Positions 41,319 to 53,229 of a stretch of 64,000 bases of DNA are shown piece by piece. Source of the stretch: Diphasiastrum complanatum (Eukaryota > Streptophyta > Lycopodiopsida > Lycopodiales > Lycopodiaceae); the NCBI GenBank assembly GCA_029204225.1, contig CM055099.1:52642708-52706707 (forward strand), given 5' to 3'. Each line of letters opens with the position of its first letter. The stretch's first letter is position 1. Under the pieces are notes generated by a model that was not told the origin of the DNA, did not search any database, and was given only the letters and a program-made list of their open reading frames with translations. Both the position numbers and the translations under genes were made by a program.

Positions 41319-42987
41319 ATGTGGGCAGCACCTACTCTTCCCCAGACGACTCGATCTCTAGAGCCACAAGGATTCCCACTGTTGCATCATCGACAACAGG
41401 CACTGGACCTGGTGTTCCTAGATCCGCTTTGCAGTAGCATGGCTCTGTTGCCTCTGGCTTTCAGGGTTGGAGTGGTTTCAAGGATCAAAGGTGTGGGCTT
41501 CCCCTAAGCTTTCATATATTAATTCATTACAATTCTTTCAATCTCTTATGTGATTCCATTTGTGCAGCTGACCCTGGAATCAAGTAGGTGAAGGGAAGTC
41601 TCACCATCGATCAATTGTTGGAAGACACATTCATTAGAATTTTTTTTTTGTTTGAAATTATTCTATCCATTTTGATCTTGTATTGCAATGGCAATGGACG
41701 CGGGGGTTCATCCATAGATAGAGCACATTTCTGATTACACAACAGTATATAATGGCGGATATTTCTGCTTCTTATTGTGAAAGTAACTCTTTATCTGCAG
41801 ATCTTTCTTTCCTTTTTGGGTTGTTTGATTGGTAGACTTTGCAATGCTCTGCGGTGTTGTTTTTGTCCAAAAAGCCTCTACTGACACAAACGTTATTCAA
41901 TTATATACACCTAGATCATTATGTGTTAGCTGAAAGGAGTCTTGTATTATTGGTAAAGCCAGGGTTCGAGCCTCTTAAAGGCAACCAATTTGCAAAAACA
42001 TAAGCAGGTTTTAAGATTGAGAGGATACGGGTGCATTGAGATTGTGAGTAATGCAGACCTTAATGTTGTTATCACTTCATGTGGTTGAGAAGTTTGTGAG
42101 AATAATTGTGCTTGAAGTCCCGAATAAGCTCCACAGCAAAGCCGATTCCTACAAAATTTGACTATGGTAGTTGCAATTTCACTTCTGCAGAGGCATTCTA
42201 TCTCCATTTCCCAGGTTCCCTTCTGCCTTAATCATAACCTATTTTTTTATAAATTTTCTACCGACAATGTAAGCCTTTGTAAGTTATTCTATTTTTTTTC
42301 TCAACAGGAGCCACATTATATAATTGTTCCAAATCAGGCAAACTTTCCATGGAACTTTGGTACAGTTTCAAGTTTGATTCAACATCGCTAGTTGGACTTG
42401 ATTTGAGAAGATGTAAGAAATCGTTGCTTTTTACCTAGGTCCTGACTAGATAGGGTTGTCAAGATAGTGACTTAGTCAAGCCTTTTAAATGCGGCTCCTC
42501 ATAGCTTGATTATGTAGAAGTTCGCTGCTAGACTTATGTGCTTTTATGTTTTCTCTGCTCTTACACATGCCACTCAGTTTAGCTTAAATACAAACAATGC
42601 AATAGTGGCTTGTGTAAGAGCAAAGGATTCCCAGTAGATTCAAATGAAAGGTTTTCTCCAAATTGGCAGATTATGTAGTTTTCATTGTTAGGTTAGCACT
42701 CTACTCTCTCATTTAGAAATTACGGGACATGTCACCTCACCAGTTTAATGACCTTACACTTAAGATTTTATGGCATAGAAAAAAAAATCTTACGATATGG
42801 ACTTTATGCTCTTTTCATTTTTGTAATTACAAATCTTTCATGCAGGCTCAAAGAGAAGTGTCAAAATTGTGGTCATGGCAATAGGTTCAGCTTTTTGGAT
42901 GCTAATGATAAGCTTGCAATTGGTGGTCTAGGAGCTACTGCATTGGTTATCCTCTGGGCATCAACACTACTCATCTCAAGGAAATAA
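41319..42987 (+). CDS. Small host gene of unknown function, three exons, 109 aa
   Basis: Exon 1 41319-41490, exon 2 41568-41583 (only 16 nt), exon 3 42846-42987; introns start GTGTGG and GTAGGT and end TGTGCAG and CATGCAG, and all phases agree. The product has a basic, Leu/Pro/Ser-rich N-terminus without acidic runs that could be an organelle-targeting peptide, then ADPGIKLKEKCQNCGHGNRF with a Cys-x2-Cys pair, then FLDANDKLAIGGLGATALVI and a hydrophobic segment ending in SRK, probably one membrane span. An inner Met (position 41439, MALLPLAF) could also start it. I do not recognise the family. The splice model rests on sequence signals only; exon 3 is the most convincing part. Confidence 0.5.
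41905..42000 (+). mobile_element. Possible SINE remnant in intron 2 of the small gene
   Basis: AGGGTTCGAGCCTCTTAAAGGC at about 41961-41982 looks like a B box with the same GTTCGAGCCTC core as the SINE at 40074; TTAGCTGAAAGG at 41927-41938 may be a decayed A box. No duplication found. Confidence 0.35.
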
Positions 42988-45500
42988 TGTCTACTTGTTG
43001 TGATGAATCGTCTGGCCTGTATCAGTATCAGAGAATGCTACCACATATTTGAAATCCAATCATTGGTCATCTATCTTTTATCATATTCTTTTTTTTTAAT
43101 TACTTCAAAGAGAGGCTCTATATTCAGTTTGAGAGGTCAAAGTTTTTCATCTTGAGTAGCATTGAGTAACTCATGACCTGGTTGTGGTTAGGTGTTCAAT
43201 TCAATTGTTAAGTCACATCCAGGTTCCAACTACTATGATTCCCAGGGATGCTATGATCTAGTGTTTTTACATCAACACTAGACTAAAATTGTTCAAAGTT
43301 TTGTCTCAAAGGTGTGCCAAATCATAAGCCCTCCGGGTCCTTCATAGTAGTGAGTGTAGATGATTCTTCCGAAAAAGCTTTTAGAGGATTGCACAAGGCC
43401 CCCCATTAGTAGCTCATTAAATAATATGTGGATATGCATAAGGCGATGGTATAGAACAAAAAACGGGCTTCTCTCTCCTCTCTCTGATGTGTCATCGTGC
43501 AGGCCCTGTGGCCCGCAATCACTCTCTCTCTCTCTCTCTCTCCCTCTCCCTCTCTCTCTCACTCTCACAGACAGTCCTAGTGTTCTCCTCTCTCCCTCTT
43601 TTGCTCTCTTTTCAAACATCGGTGCTCTTTTTCACAGTTTGGCAGATTGATCAAGCTTGCTTACAAAATGGCTAGTTTATGAACCCTAGTCTCGAGAAGA
43701 GCAAACGCAAGCAACTTGTATCACTGAAGCGAAACATATGATTGCAATGGTAGAGGTCGAGGCCTACTGCTACTAAAGAAACACATGCACATCTCGACTC
43801 TCTAATAGGCAGATGCGAGAGGTGGAGCAACATATTTTATGGATGTAAATTCTTGCACATTGTCATGCTCTAGGCTTTGTCTTATATGAACAGGCAAAAG
43901 TGACGACCTACAACACTTTTTACAACCAGTCGTAGTGGTGTTTTCAGCAGCCTCGTCGGACTCGTCGACCTGCACCTGGGCAACTCATTGATCAGGAAAA
44001 AGAAATGGCTCCCTTACACATCGTCTGGCATATTTCTCTATAATGGCTCCGCCAACTTTCAGACCGTCGGATGATTCTATCATACAAACAGTTAGTTCAT
44101 CAGAACAAGGTGGGCACTTTGAGCAAAAAGTCATGGAAGGCTAAGGAAGGTAGCGATTGAATAACATCTCTCTCATTCATCTGTCAACTCTTCCACAGTG
44201 ATGCATGCTTCAATGGTGACTAACCCATCAAGAATTCTAATGCCATGCCCCCCTCAACCACCAACAGTAGTGGAGATAGTAGCGACGAGCTTGCTACTCA
44301 TTGATAAGTGTCTTGGTTGATAACAGGTGACTGCCACATTGGTTGACAACAGGTGACTGCCACATTGGCGACTCGTCTACTCTCTCCTACTATCAGATCA
44401 TGCGCACTGTATCACCTCATACAGGTGTCTGTAATGCAATTGAGAGGTAGACAGAATAGCATGCATACAATTAGAAGAACGTCAGAAGGTAAAGCTACAG
44501 TATTACAATCTCTCTCATATTCCCAGCTTTGAACAAAATTTATCCTCCTCAGACATCCCTCTCTTCGTCAGCATGCCTCTTACAATTGGATACATTGTTC
44601 CCTTTCTCAGAACTCGTTCATCTCAACTGATAACAGATTTGTAGAGAGTTTAGGAACATACAAGACTTTTGACAATAGTTTGAATTGATCATGCTGGAAT
44701 CTGTTTCTCTTGGCAAAAAATCAGCTTATAGCAATGTGATAACAGAGCAACTAAGGACTATAGAGCTCTCCACACTCCACTCTCTTCAAAAAAAAAAAAA
44801 AAAACTCATCTCTCTATTAATCGTTGAATCTCATGCAATACTCCTTTTGTATTATTAAAATATTATAACACTATTTTTAACTAATACCTTTGACTTGCCA
44901 TAAGTTTTGAACCAGGTATGTCGTGTAAGAAATCATCGGAAGAAATCGTCGGAAAGCGTTCGTTGAAAGCACTTTTTAATGCACCAAATAATTCCATTGA
45001 AATCGGACTTACCACTAAAAAGTTATGCCATTTTTAATGTGAACTCAAAAAGTTACGTTACGTAGAAGCTACTATGTCAAGAAATAATTGAGTCACATGT
45101 CCATAAAAAGTGAAAGAAAAAGAAAAAAAGAATCTGGACAGAAGGCCCTTTTAACATTGAGACCTTTCTCTAATGCTTTCATCCTCACCTTACTTGTAGT
45201 GTAGATCTGCATGTCTTTCTACTAAATCAAAAACAAAGGAACATGAAAGAAGAAAAAGAGGGGCGTCCTCATTACTACAGGTCTCTCGGCTCCCTTGACC
45301 TACATACATGTTGATTAATTGTTATGTAGTAGAATTTTTGCCTAGTGAGGTGAGATTTTGCCAGATGTATCGCTGTAAGCATATTTGCATTTTCATTGAA
45401 CTTTGCCTCTAGAAATGTTGGTCAATTTTATGGTCCTTGTGATTTTACCTTTGCGACCTTGGGGCTCATGATTTGGGACACCTTTTCGGGATTATGTACA
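42988..45500 (+). other. Spacer with TC tract and a 26-bp tandem duplication
   Basis: TC-rich tract at 43520-43572. Two near-identical 26-base units at 44315-44340 and 44341-44366 (GGTTGAYAACAGGTGACTGC core). A poly(A) run lies near 44790. No gene or element boundary recognised. Confidence 0.55.
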
Positions 45501-45528
45501 GGCTTGCAATTCATTTAATTAAATTTCA

Positions 45529-46376
45529 TCAACAAGTTATAAAAGTATCTTTGTTGGGTGATATAGAGAAGTCTTCAACTTCTCTTTGTGGATCTGAATC
45601 CTGATACTCCCTCCTCCTGCTCTTGATGTGCAATTTTCTTTGTTTGTTCTCTTGTGCCTTCTTCTTAAAACGTTTTGATGCAAAGTGTCGTTTCTTACCA
45701 CAAAAGAAGCAGTTGTACTTTGTCTTGTCAATCTTCTTCTTGCCATTTGAGCTTGATGCTTCTTGCAATGACAATGATCTCATTCTTGATTTGGTGGAGA
45801 GCATCCTACACTCTTAAGCCACTAGCACACTATGAAGCTTTTCAATTGTTGGCAAAGTGTCTTGGATGGCAAAACTTACCAAGTTTATGAAATCATCTTC
45901 TAGACCATTAAGGACTACTTGAACAAGCTCAAGATCCTTAATTTTCTCCCCAATAGAGGCTAACTCTTTGTTAAGAGATTTAATTCTTAGCACATAGTCT
46001 AATGCATTTTTCTCACTTCTCATGCTTTGTAAGATTTGATTTCTAATCATGAGGACTCTAGAAGTGTAATTGGATTCAAAGAATCTCATGCCTCTTTAGT
46101 AGTTGTACAAAAAGATACTTTTCTCAAAAGATCATTATTAACATTCATCTAAATACAATGAAGTGTTAGCCTAGATTTTTAATTGTATCTAATCAACTCT
46201 TGTGCACCAAGAGGGTCATCTTTTTTTTCAATCAGAAATTCATAAAGGTCTTGGAGCACCATTAGTGACTCTATCCTAACCTTCCAAATGGAATAATTTG
46301 TAGAATTTAATCTTTCACTAGCTTCTAGAAGGAAAGCACCTATTGATCTCATCTTACTAGTGAATTTCTACAAATT
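45529..46376 (-). pseudogene. Copia gag remnant
   Basis: The minus strand encodes FFESNYTSRVLMIRNQILQS, LRIKSLNKELASIGEKIKDL, VQVVLNGLEDDFINLVSFAI, close to the gag of Copia-2 (RVKSLSDDLACIDENIKDGE). Lower down (45720-45670), CFFCGKKRHFASKRF is a zinc knuckle whose final Cys has become Arg. Stops at 45811 and near 46090 break it. No LTRs found. Confidence 0.7.
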
Positions 46377-46870
46377 GGAAGCATTTGAAAAATTGAAAAA
46401 AGCTCTTGACACAACCGGGGGAATATAAGAGACCATCCGATCAGATTTGCTAGCTGATAACTTAATGATACTAAAATGAACTATTCTACCACAGAACGAG
46501 AAGTGGTGGTTATGATTTTTCTGTATAAAAAGTTTTGACATTATTTGATAGCGACACATTTTGCTTTGTACACTTATCATTAGCCTTTGCTTTATTTGGT
46601 AAACAACACACGCAATACGAGACGCATCGCAAGGTGGTTACTTTTATTATCTAAATTTGATTTTTGAGTAGTGGTTTGGAAGGGCAAATAATATTATCTT
46701 GTCGATCATATTTCTAGAATATAAACAACACCAATCAATACTGAAGTTGATGTTGAACTACCAGATGCTGCATAATTTTTATGTGAAGCAGTACCTGAAT
46801 GGGCAGCAGATATTGTTGAATATTTGATGATGGGTCATCCTAACAAATCCTTGTCCAAAGTTCAACAACG

Positions 46871-47616
46871 ATGATTGACTTTAAAAGCGCATCCTTATCA
46901 ATTGATTGTTTGATCAATTGTACCGCCGAGGAGTTGATGATATTCTTGGAAGATGTGTTTGAAGTACCCGATCTGATTATGTTTTCACATGATGGAATGG
47001 GAGGAGGACATTTTTCATCTGATATTACTGTTCGAAAATTTTTACAATCAAGATATCGGTGGCCTACACTTCATAAAGATACTAAAAACTATATTCAGTT
47101 CTGTGAGTTTGTCAACCTGCACATCGTCGTACGAAACAAAATTACAAGCCTTTACATCCAGTTTTAGCACAAGTACCGTTCGAAAAATGGGGACTTGATT
47201 ATGTTGGTCCTATTCATCCTACGACACAATGGACTCAAGCTCGATGTATTATCGCAACAATAGATTATATGACCAAATGGGTAGAAGCACGAGCAGTGTG
47301 TGTTGCTGATGCAAAAAGTACCGCTAAGTTTTTATATGAAACCATCATAGTTCAATTTGGTTTCCTATTAAGATTGTCAGTGATCGTGAAACACATTTTG
47401 TCAATGAAACAATCAAGTGTCTATTGGAAGAATTTTTTGCTTTTCATCAGTTTAGTACTCCGTATTATCGGAGGGGTAATGGACAAGCAAAATCTTCCAA
47501 TAAGATTCTTTGTAGTATTGTGACAAAAATAGTGGAGGCAAGTCGTTTTGATTGGGAGCATAAGCTACATACATGATTGTGGGCATTCAGAACAGCTTAT
47601 AAAGTTAGTACAAAGC
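46871..47616 (+). pseudogene. Gypsy-3 integrase fragment
   Basis: HDGMGGGHFSSDITVRKFLQ, SRYRWPTLHKDTKNYIQFCE is the integrase zinc-binding domain (His-His then Cys). After a frame change come KWGLDYVGPIHP-like and DYMTKWVEARAVCVADAKST, KFLYETIIVQFG, the catalytic core. By 47530-47616 the frame is FDWEHKL, WAFRTAYKVSTKQT with a stop. At least three lesions. Confidence 0.7.
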
Positions 47617-47617
47617 A

Positions 47618-48358
47618 GACGTGTACCCATCTATCGTGTTTCTAGAGATCAGCACCGAGTTTGTTCACTCCATTCACACGGTGGCTGACTCTGATTTCCA
47701 AGTTACATTGCGGAACAACACCTTTATTGTAAATGAAGCTGCATTCTCTGACGACCTTGGATTGCCAACTGATGGGGCAGCCAACATCACTTCCAAGGAC
47801 TTCATTGATGAGGCGACTTACTTTTTGACGAACTGCTTTGTACCAAGCAAAGGGTACAAGATCACCATGGTGAGGGATCTGTAGATGAAATTTTTTTGCA
47901 AGTACGTGAATCAGGTGCTGTTCATTACTGATGTTGATGCTACAATCTCAGCACAAAATTTTGGATACCTGATAGATGCTCTGGCAAGCCAGCCAGTATG
48001 CTTTGGCACTATAGCATACAAAATATTTCTGCGTTGGATCAAGCACAAGAAGTTTGTTGCAGTGGGAGCACATATCTCACAAATGTGCGACCATTTCGGC
48101 ATTCTTACAGAGACAGAACATGGTGTATTAGCAGGCAGGATGCTGGCAACAACGAAGATTGATTTATCGAACCTTTTGTAGGGCACCCCTGTTCCACAAG
48201 TCCAGCCAACAGCTGCCATAGCTATGGAAGTCGACACAGCAGCAGTCTAGAAGTACTCTGTTTTGGATGCTGCTGTGCAGAATATACCTGAGCCCTCTAC
48301 TGTAGCCGAAACTTTGGTTGTCGTCCCACTCGACGGGTCTTCTCAAAAGCCATCTTGA
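47618..48358 (+). pseudogene. Additional ORF after the integrase, three in-frame TAG stops
   Basis: One frame is coding-like from 47621 to 48358 but has TAG at 47882, 48179 and 48248. Segments: FVHSIHTVADSDFQVTLRNN, TFIVNEAAFSDDLGLPTDGA, YLTNCFVPSKGY-like, then YVNQVLFITDVDATISAQNF, MCDHFGILTETEHGV and EPSTVAETLVVVPLDGSS. The pattern resembles the plant transposon-associated ORF that some gypsy elements carry next to pol, but I cannot assign a family with certainty. Confidence 0.45.
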
Positions 48359-48800
48359 ACTTCCAGACACTCTAATTAGTGCCATCTAGCTTGTTGGCTT
48401 CATTAGGCAAAACTTTCAAAAAGATAAACTAGGATCTGGACCCCAACTAGGGGATTACGCCACTTGATGAACATTTTTCAGCTCCTAACTTTGACTTTAT
48501 CACACAATATGGCTAGCCTAGCCCTTGTCCAATCCAGTTGGCACCTTCACAAATCTCCTTGCAAAAAGTTCGTCATAATCTAGAAAAGTGAAAGAAGGTA
48601 AACTACGGTTTGGACCCCAACCAGGGTATTATGCCACTCGATAAATACCCCTCAACTTATAACTTCGAATCTATCACACACTAAGGCTGGCCTAACCCTT
48701 GTCCAAGATCCACTTGGCATCTTCACAAGATCTCCCTATAGAAAGAAAATGTGCCCTAATTCTCCACAAGCTGCTCTCCACAACTTTTAGAAAAATAGCC
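48330..48800 (-). pseudogene. Copia leader and gag-start remnant with internal duplication
   Basis: 48345-48420 matches by eye the gag start of Copia-1 (plus-strand wording TTGAACTTCCA, GTGCCATCTAG, TTGG). The following leader resembles 17330-17530 of Copia-1 (CCCCAAACTAGGGTA versus CCCCAACTAGGGGATT) and is present twice, about 173 bases apart (start words AAACTAGGATCTGGACCCC at 48427 and AAACTACGGTTTGGACCCC at 48600). Confidence 0.6.
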
Positions 48801-48889
48801 CATAATCCAATTTGTTCGCTATTGTTAAATACCTTCTCCTACCCACCGTTGTAGCATCGCAACTCAAATTGAATGAATTTTTACTTGCT

Positions 48890-49775
48890 AAATATGCACT
48901 TTAATTCCATGATTCTTACCATAGCACTGCCCAAAAAAAAAAAAACTTACTTTGACATCTTGTGTTTAACAAGTGATTCAAACATGGAAATAAGTATATG
49001 CAAAACTTTTCAATCCTAGCAGTGCCCTACCAAGAAACGTTGACTATGTTTTTGGGACAATGTACTCAAAATGCAAGAGAGTTGTTACTGCACAGCAGCA
49101 AAATGCTACCATCACAATCAAACTCAAATAAATATTCTGCTACGAGTCCCCCTGCATCTGGTGGTGTCATTTATCCAATCAGAGGTGCGATAGATATATG
49201 GTAGATCAAGGATGGAAGGGGTCATCATTACAGGCTATTTTAGCATTACATTTCTCCTTCGATTCAGATGTGGCTAGACTTGTCATAAATAGAGGACAAA
49301 CCAAGCCATATTTTCCTCAAAAACACCAGTATTACAGGAAGAAAAATACACACATTCATCCAATGCATTCAAAAATGTGTTAAAATTATTCAATTACAGA
49401 CCACAACAGTATTGTTTAGCAGAAAAAGTGATATGGGACACTAAAGAAATCAACCACCGCGGATAAGAGCTCCAATCAACAAACATAGCTAGAAGCCATT
49501 AATTCCATAAAAGCTTAATTGCCACACCTTATTACACCCATAAGAAATAGTTGTGTCCAAATCTTTAGCATAAAAAATATGACAAAGAAATCTTGTATGC
49601 TTGAACACTTCAGCACATGGATCTGGTGTGACTGCTTTCAACAACAAAACCACTCAAAAAAGAAAGTGAAAAGTCTGAAGAAGATCCTTCCTCAGCAATA
49701 TTGCATGCCCAGTCTTGTGACACTTCTACATTAAAAAACTGGTCATCTGAACAGCAACCGGGACCAGTACACAGC
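48890..49775 (-). other. 3' flank of the Rab7 gene
   Basis: Contains the presumed 3' UTR of Rab7 (minus strand). No separate gene recognised. A poly(A) run lies near 48932. Confidence 0.5.
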
Positions 49776-52759
49776 CTAACATTCACAAGCCGTTGACTTT
49801 GGAGGCCTACCAGAGGTAACATCAATAGTATCTGGCAGATAACTGCATGGCAATATTTTGAATCAGTTAGATTTTAAGAAACTGAAAACCTAGACTGCCT
49901 TCATGTCTAGAGCTCAAAACAAAACCAGGCATTGGATATGCACTGAACAAATTTGATGCCATCCACTCACATCTCCTCATCGGTTTCATTTTTCAAAGCA
50001 TTTTTGGCTATGCACTGAAACGCAGCATCCACGTTCAAATCCTCTTTGGCAGATGTCTCAAAGTAGGGAATATTTCCTGTTGCTGCACACCATGCTTTTG
50101 CTTTTTTCTCAGAAACCTGTACAGATAATCTGCAAGTTCAAAATGTAGAGAACTAGGAATAAATTGCCATCAGCTGTGATCTATAAAGCATATTATCCAA
50201 TTGCTCGAGAAATGATTTACCACTCTGCTATTTCCTCCATCAACGTCGACCTTGTTTCCCAGAACAACAAAGGGAAAATTTTCAGGATCCGATGGACTTG
50301 CCTGTCGAATAAAACCAAAGTGATCAATGTACAATAAAAAAATTTAAATTTGAAACAGGACTTTGTCCCAGGTATCCACCCATGCTAAAAAAATTTAAAT
50401 TTGAAACAGGACTTTGTCCCAGGTATCCACCCATGCATGAGCAGGGGATTGAGCTTGGGTGGGCAAGCCCAACCTAAACACGCAACAGCACCACAACGCA
50501 TGAGGGCAAATATCGAAGAATATGTTCACAATACATATTCACATTGAAAAGAAGCCACAGACGATTACCTGAATTAAAAATTCGTCACGCCAGTTGCCAA
50601 GGTTATCAAATGACTTCATCACATTCACGTCATAGACAAGAACACAACAATCAGCGCCCCGATAAAAGGCCACGCCAAGGCTTTGAAATCTTTCTTGACC
50701 AGCTGTATCCCATATCTGCAAGCATGGAATAAAATAAGTTTCCCCATGATTCACCAAATTTAAAAAAAAAATGCGTTCCTTTTTTACAAAGGAACTGAAG
50801 TATTAATGAACAAAAGCGCGATTCTTGGATCAACGTGAGCTTAAGAACGTGGCTCAGATAGCGATTCTAGGATCAACATGAGCTGCAAGAATTTCATTCG
50901 GTTTTGCCAGATTTTTTGGCTATAAGCAGCTCTCTATCAGCAGTCAGACAAGATATGCATTATCTAGCGTCAGACAAGACATGGACATCAAGATAGAGGG
51001 TGAGTTTTCAAATATAGCATTAAATTTCGTGCATAACTGAGATATGGAACACACTGCAGAAAAAAAGGGCCAGTCATCTGAATATATGCACAACGCAGTG
51101 ACAAACTAGCACAGCAGCAACAAAAAGCCATTGGAAAACCCTACGCAAATGAGTGTGACAGAGATGGAGGACGTGACAGTAACCGATATGGAGGTGGTGC
51201 TACATTGCAGTCCAAGGGAAACTATAGAGATCAAGCTGGTCCTAATAATCGCCCCAGTCTGGCCGTGGAGGTCGCTCATCTTATGATCGCAACTAATTGT
51301 AAAAAGGGTTTTCTAAGCTTTGCAGAGAGAAGAAAGAAAGAAAGAAAATTTATTAATGTCTTGCGGGACCAAAAAAACGTTTGGGGGGTTATTTCTTATC
51401 TTCGAGGAGTTAATTTAGCTAAAAATTGTTTATTTTTAGAGCAGAGTTTGTGCCCATTAAGCCCATGGGGTATATGCACTGTGCTCTGCTCTCCTTTTGT
51501 GTTTTGTTTATTTTATTTTATGAGACTGCCTCAGATTTTATGGTGGCCAGTCTCTTTAAAATTTTGTTTTGTTTAATCAGAAGAAAGGGGAGCAAGGCAT
51601 TATGCCCGTAGATGGAATCTACAAATAGTGCCCTGCTCCCCTTTCCGTTTTATTTTAAGTTTCGACAAAATTGCCTTGGTTTTCTATGTCAAGCAAAGTC
51701 TCTCGGAGGTAACTGGTGACTATATATGCACTCTGCAGGCCACTGCCCAAAGGCAGGAGACACATGAAGTCCCCTCCCGGAGACTCTACCCTATATAGAA
51801 TAGCACATAAGACTATATAACAAGTATATATGCATGAATATTGTTATAGCTTACCATGTGAAGCAGTGAGGTTATGCTTTCGTAAATGAGTGGATTTTGT
51901 AATCTCTGTAGTTGATAGATACTCTCGAGTGGAGGTGCAAATCCATCTCTAAATAGAGAGAGAGAATTGTGATAAAATTTTGTTGCAAGCAAAACAATAA
52001 ACAAGATTTACTTACCTGCATAGTTACCAATCTATCTTCAACTTGCACCTCCTTTGTGAGGAAATCGGCACCAATAGTAGCCTTATATTGGTTGTTGAAC
52101 TTCTTATTAACATATCTGTCAAAGTAGGTTAAAGTACAAGCATTGATTTATTACTGTGGGTCGCAGTGGAAAACCCTAATGTTTAGCTAGAATAGTTACA
52201 CATGATAAGTGAAGCTAGCGGTATAGTAACTATTCTAGTTACGTCTTTGTAGGATCTCTAACCAACATTGAATTTTCATCAAATAGGTGGATACTGGTTC
52301 ATCAGCGATGTCTTCCCGACACTGCAAACATGAGAGAAAATTCAGTTATTGTAAGAATTTGCAGTCTATTAAGATCATGTCAAATTTGTGAAACTTTTGA
52401 CAACATCTTATGCCACATTACAGATGCAACCACGATCCGTACTAGTGCACTCTGAACCCATTCAACACAATCAGATCAATTGCACTTTCTAAAAGATACA
52501 TAAAATCGTAAGGGGTGCATTCAAAATACTTCCTCCCTTTTTTCTACTTGAGATCAGAGTTTGACTCCAATCAGCACGGATGCGCATACAGAAAAATAAA
52601 CAAACATAAGATCATACAAGGCATACAAAAAAGGGATAGTAACTAGTAAATTTCTTCCGACTAAAAACAAAAGCCTAATTGTAAACAAACAAGGAGCTGG
52701 ACATACCCGCTGTCTCCAAGAATTATGACTTTCAACAAAGTCCTTTTCCTGGACGACAT
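49776..52759 (-). CDS. RABG3: Rab7 (RABG3-type) small GTPase, 206 aa, seven exons
   Basis: Rab7 GTPases drive fusion of late endosomes and autophagosomes with the vacuole. Coding exons (minus): 52759-52707, 52321-52295, 52115-52016, 50715-50569, 50301-50221, 50116-49971, 49842-49776; 621 nt, all GT-AG and in phase. Motifs: GDSGVGKTS (P-loop, 15-23), ATIGADF with the switch-I Thr, WDTAGQERF (switch II), GNKVD (guanine binding), ETSAKE, and C-terminal CEC for double geranylgeranylation. [10 protein letters not shown]-like start, [20 protein letters not shown] and YLPDTIDV are diagnostic of Rab7. The length is exactly that of plant RABG3 proteins. No damage seen. Exon 2 is only 27 nt. Intron 3 (1.3 kb) holds repeats and hairpins. 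I cannot tell which RABG3 paralogue it is. Confidence 0.95.
50341..50436. repeat. 51-bp tandem duplication in Rab7 intron 4
   Basis: Two copies with period 51 starting at 50341 and 50392 (AATTTAAATTTGAAACAGGA and onward to CCACCCATGC), identical by eye. Recent duplication; it does not touch the splice sites at 50302 and 50568. Confidence 0.85.
51325..51366 (-). mobile_element. Possible LINE-type 3' end in Rab7 intron 3
   Basis: The minus strand reads AAGACATTAATAAATTTTC followed by (TTTC)n, similar to the AAGACATTAATAAAGCTTTC plus TC tail of the LINE family. The upstream GTCTT arm is not present, so it may be a diverged relative or a SINE that shares the 3' end. Confidence 0.4.
51438..51644. 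repeat. Three consecutive hairpins in Rab7 intron 3
   Basis: Hairpin 1: AGAGCAGAG (51438-51446) with CTCTGCTCT (51484-51492). Hairpin 2: GAGACTG (51522-51528) with CAGTCTC (51548-51554). Hairpin 3: 16-base arms 51584-51599 and 51629-51644 with one mismatch, enclosing a second stem GTAGAT/ATCTAC (51608-51613, 51617-51622). Hairpins 1 and 3 share AGCA and GTGCCC words and may be related. Confidence 0.65.
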
Positions 52760-52914
52760 ATTTCTGAAACCCTGTCTTGGCTCTGCCCTAATTCGATCGC
52801 TCCTCCCTTGCTCTGAGCCTCACGTATGAGAAAGATGAAGGCCAGCTACACAGTGATGCTCATGCTTTCTCAATTGCGCTCATCGTTCATTGCAAGGATC
52901 GATCGATCTCGCTC

Positions 52915-52990
52915 TCGATCGCGCACTCTCTCTCCCTCTCCCTCTCCCTCTCTCTCTCGCTCATCATCGCCAAGGATCGCTCTCTCTCTT

Positions 52991-53025
<35 letters not shown>

Positions 53026-53036
53026 AGTGCTTTCTT
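52915..53036 (-). promoter_or_regulatory. GA-rich tract upstream of Rab7
   Basis: TC repeats on the plus strand (GA on the coding strand), about 160-275 bases before the Rab7 ATG. Possibly promoter or 5' UTR; function not demonstrated. Confidence 0.45.
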
Positions 53037-53229
53037 TGATGCTTCGTGGCACAGACTGTACAACGCGCGCACTTCGATGCTAGCCACGCGTCAGATCGGC
53101 AATCTCAGACTTTGCAAGAGATCATTCTACCACGTGGCATGCAAAATTCCGTTAGGCCGTGGGTAAAGACCCTCAAGGCATGGACTTTGCTCTTTGCCCA
53201 AGGAGTAGTGTTCCGAAAACCTTTTTGAG

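Noticed and set aside
41905-42000. Second tRNA-like gene
   Set aside because: Only a B box is clear; kept as a low-confidence SINE remnant.
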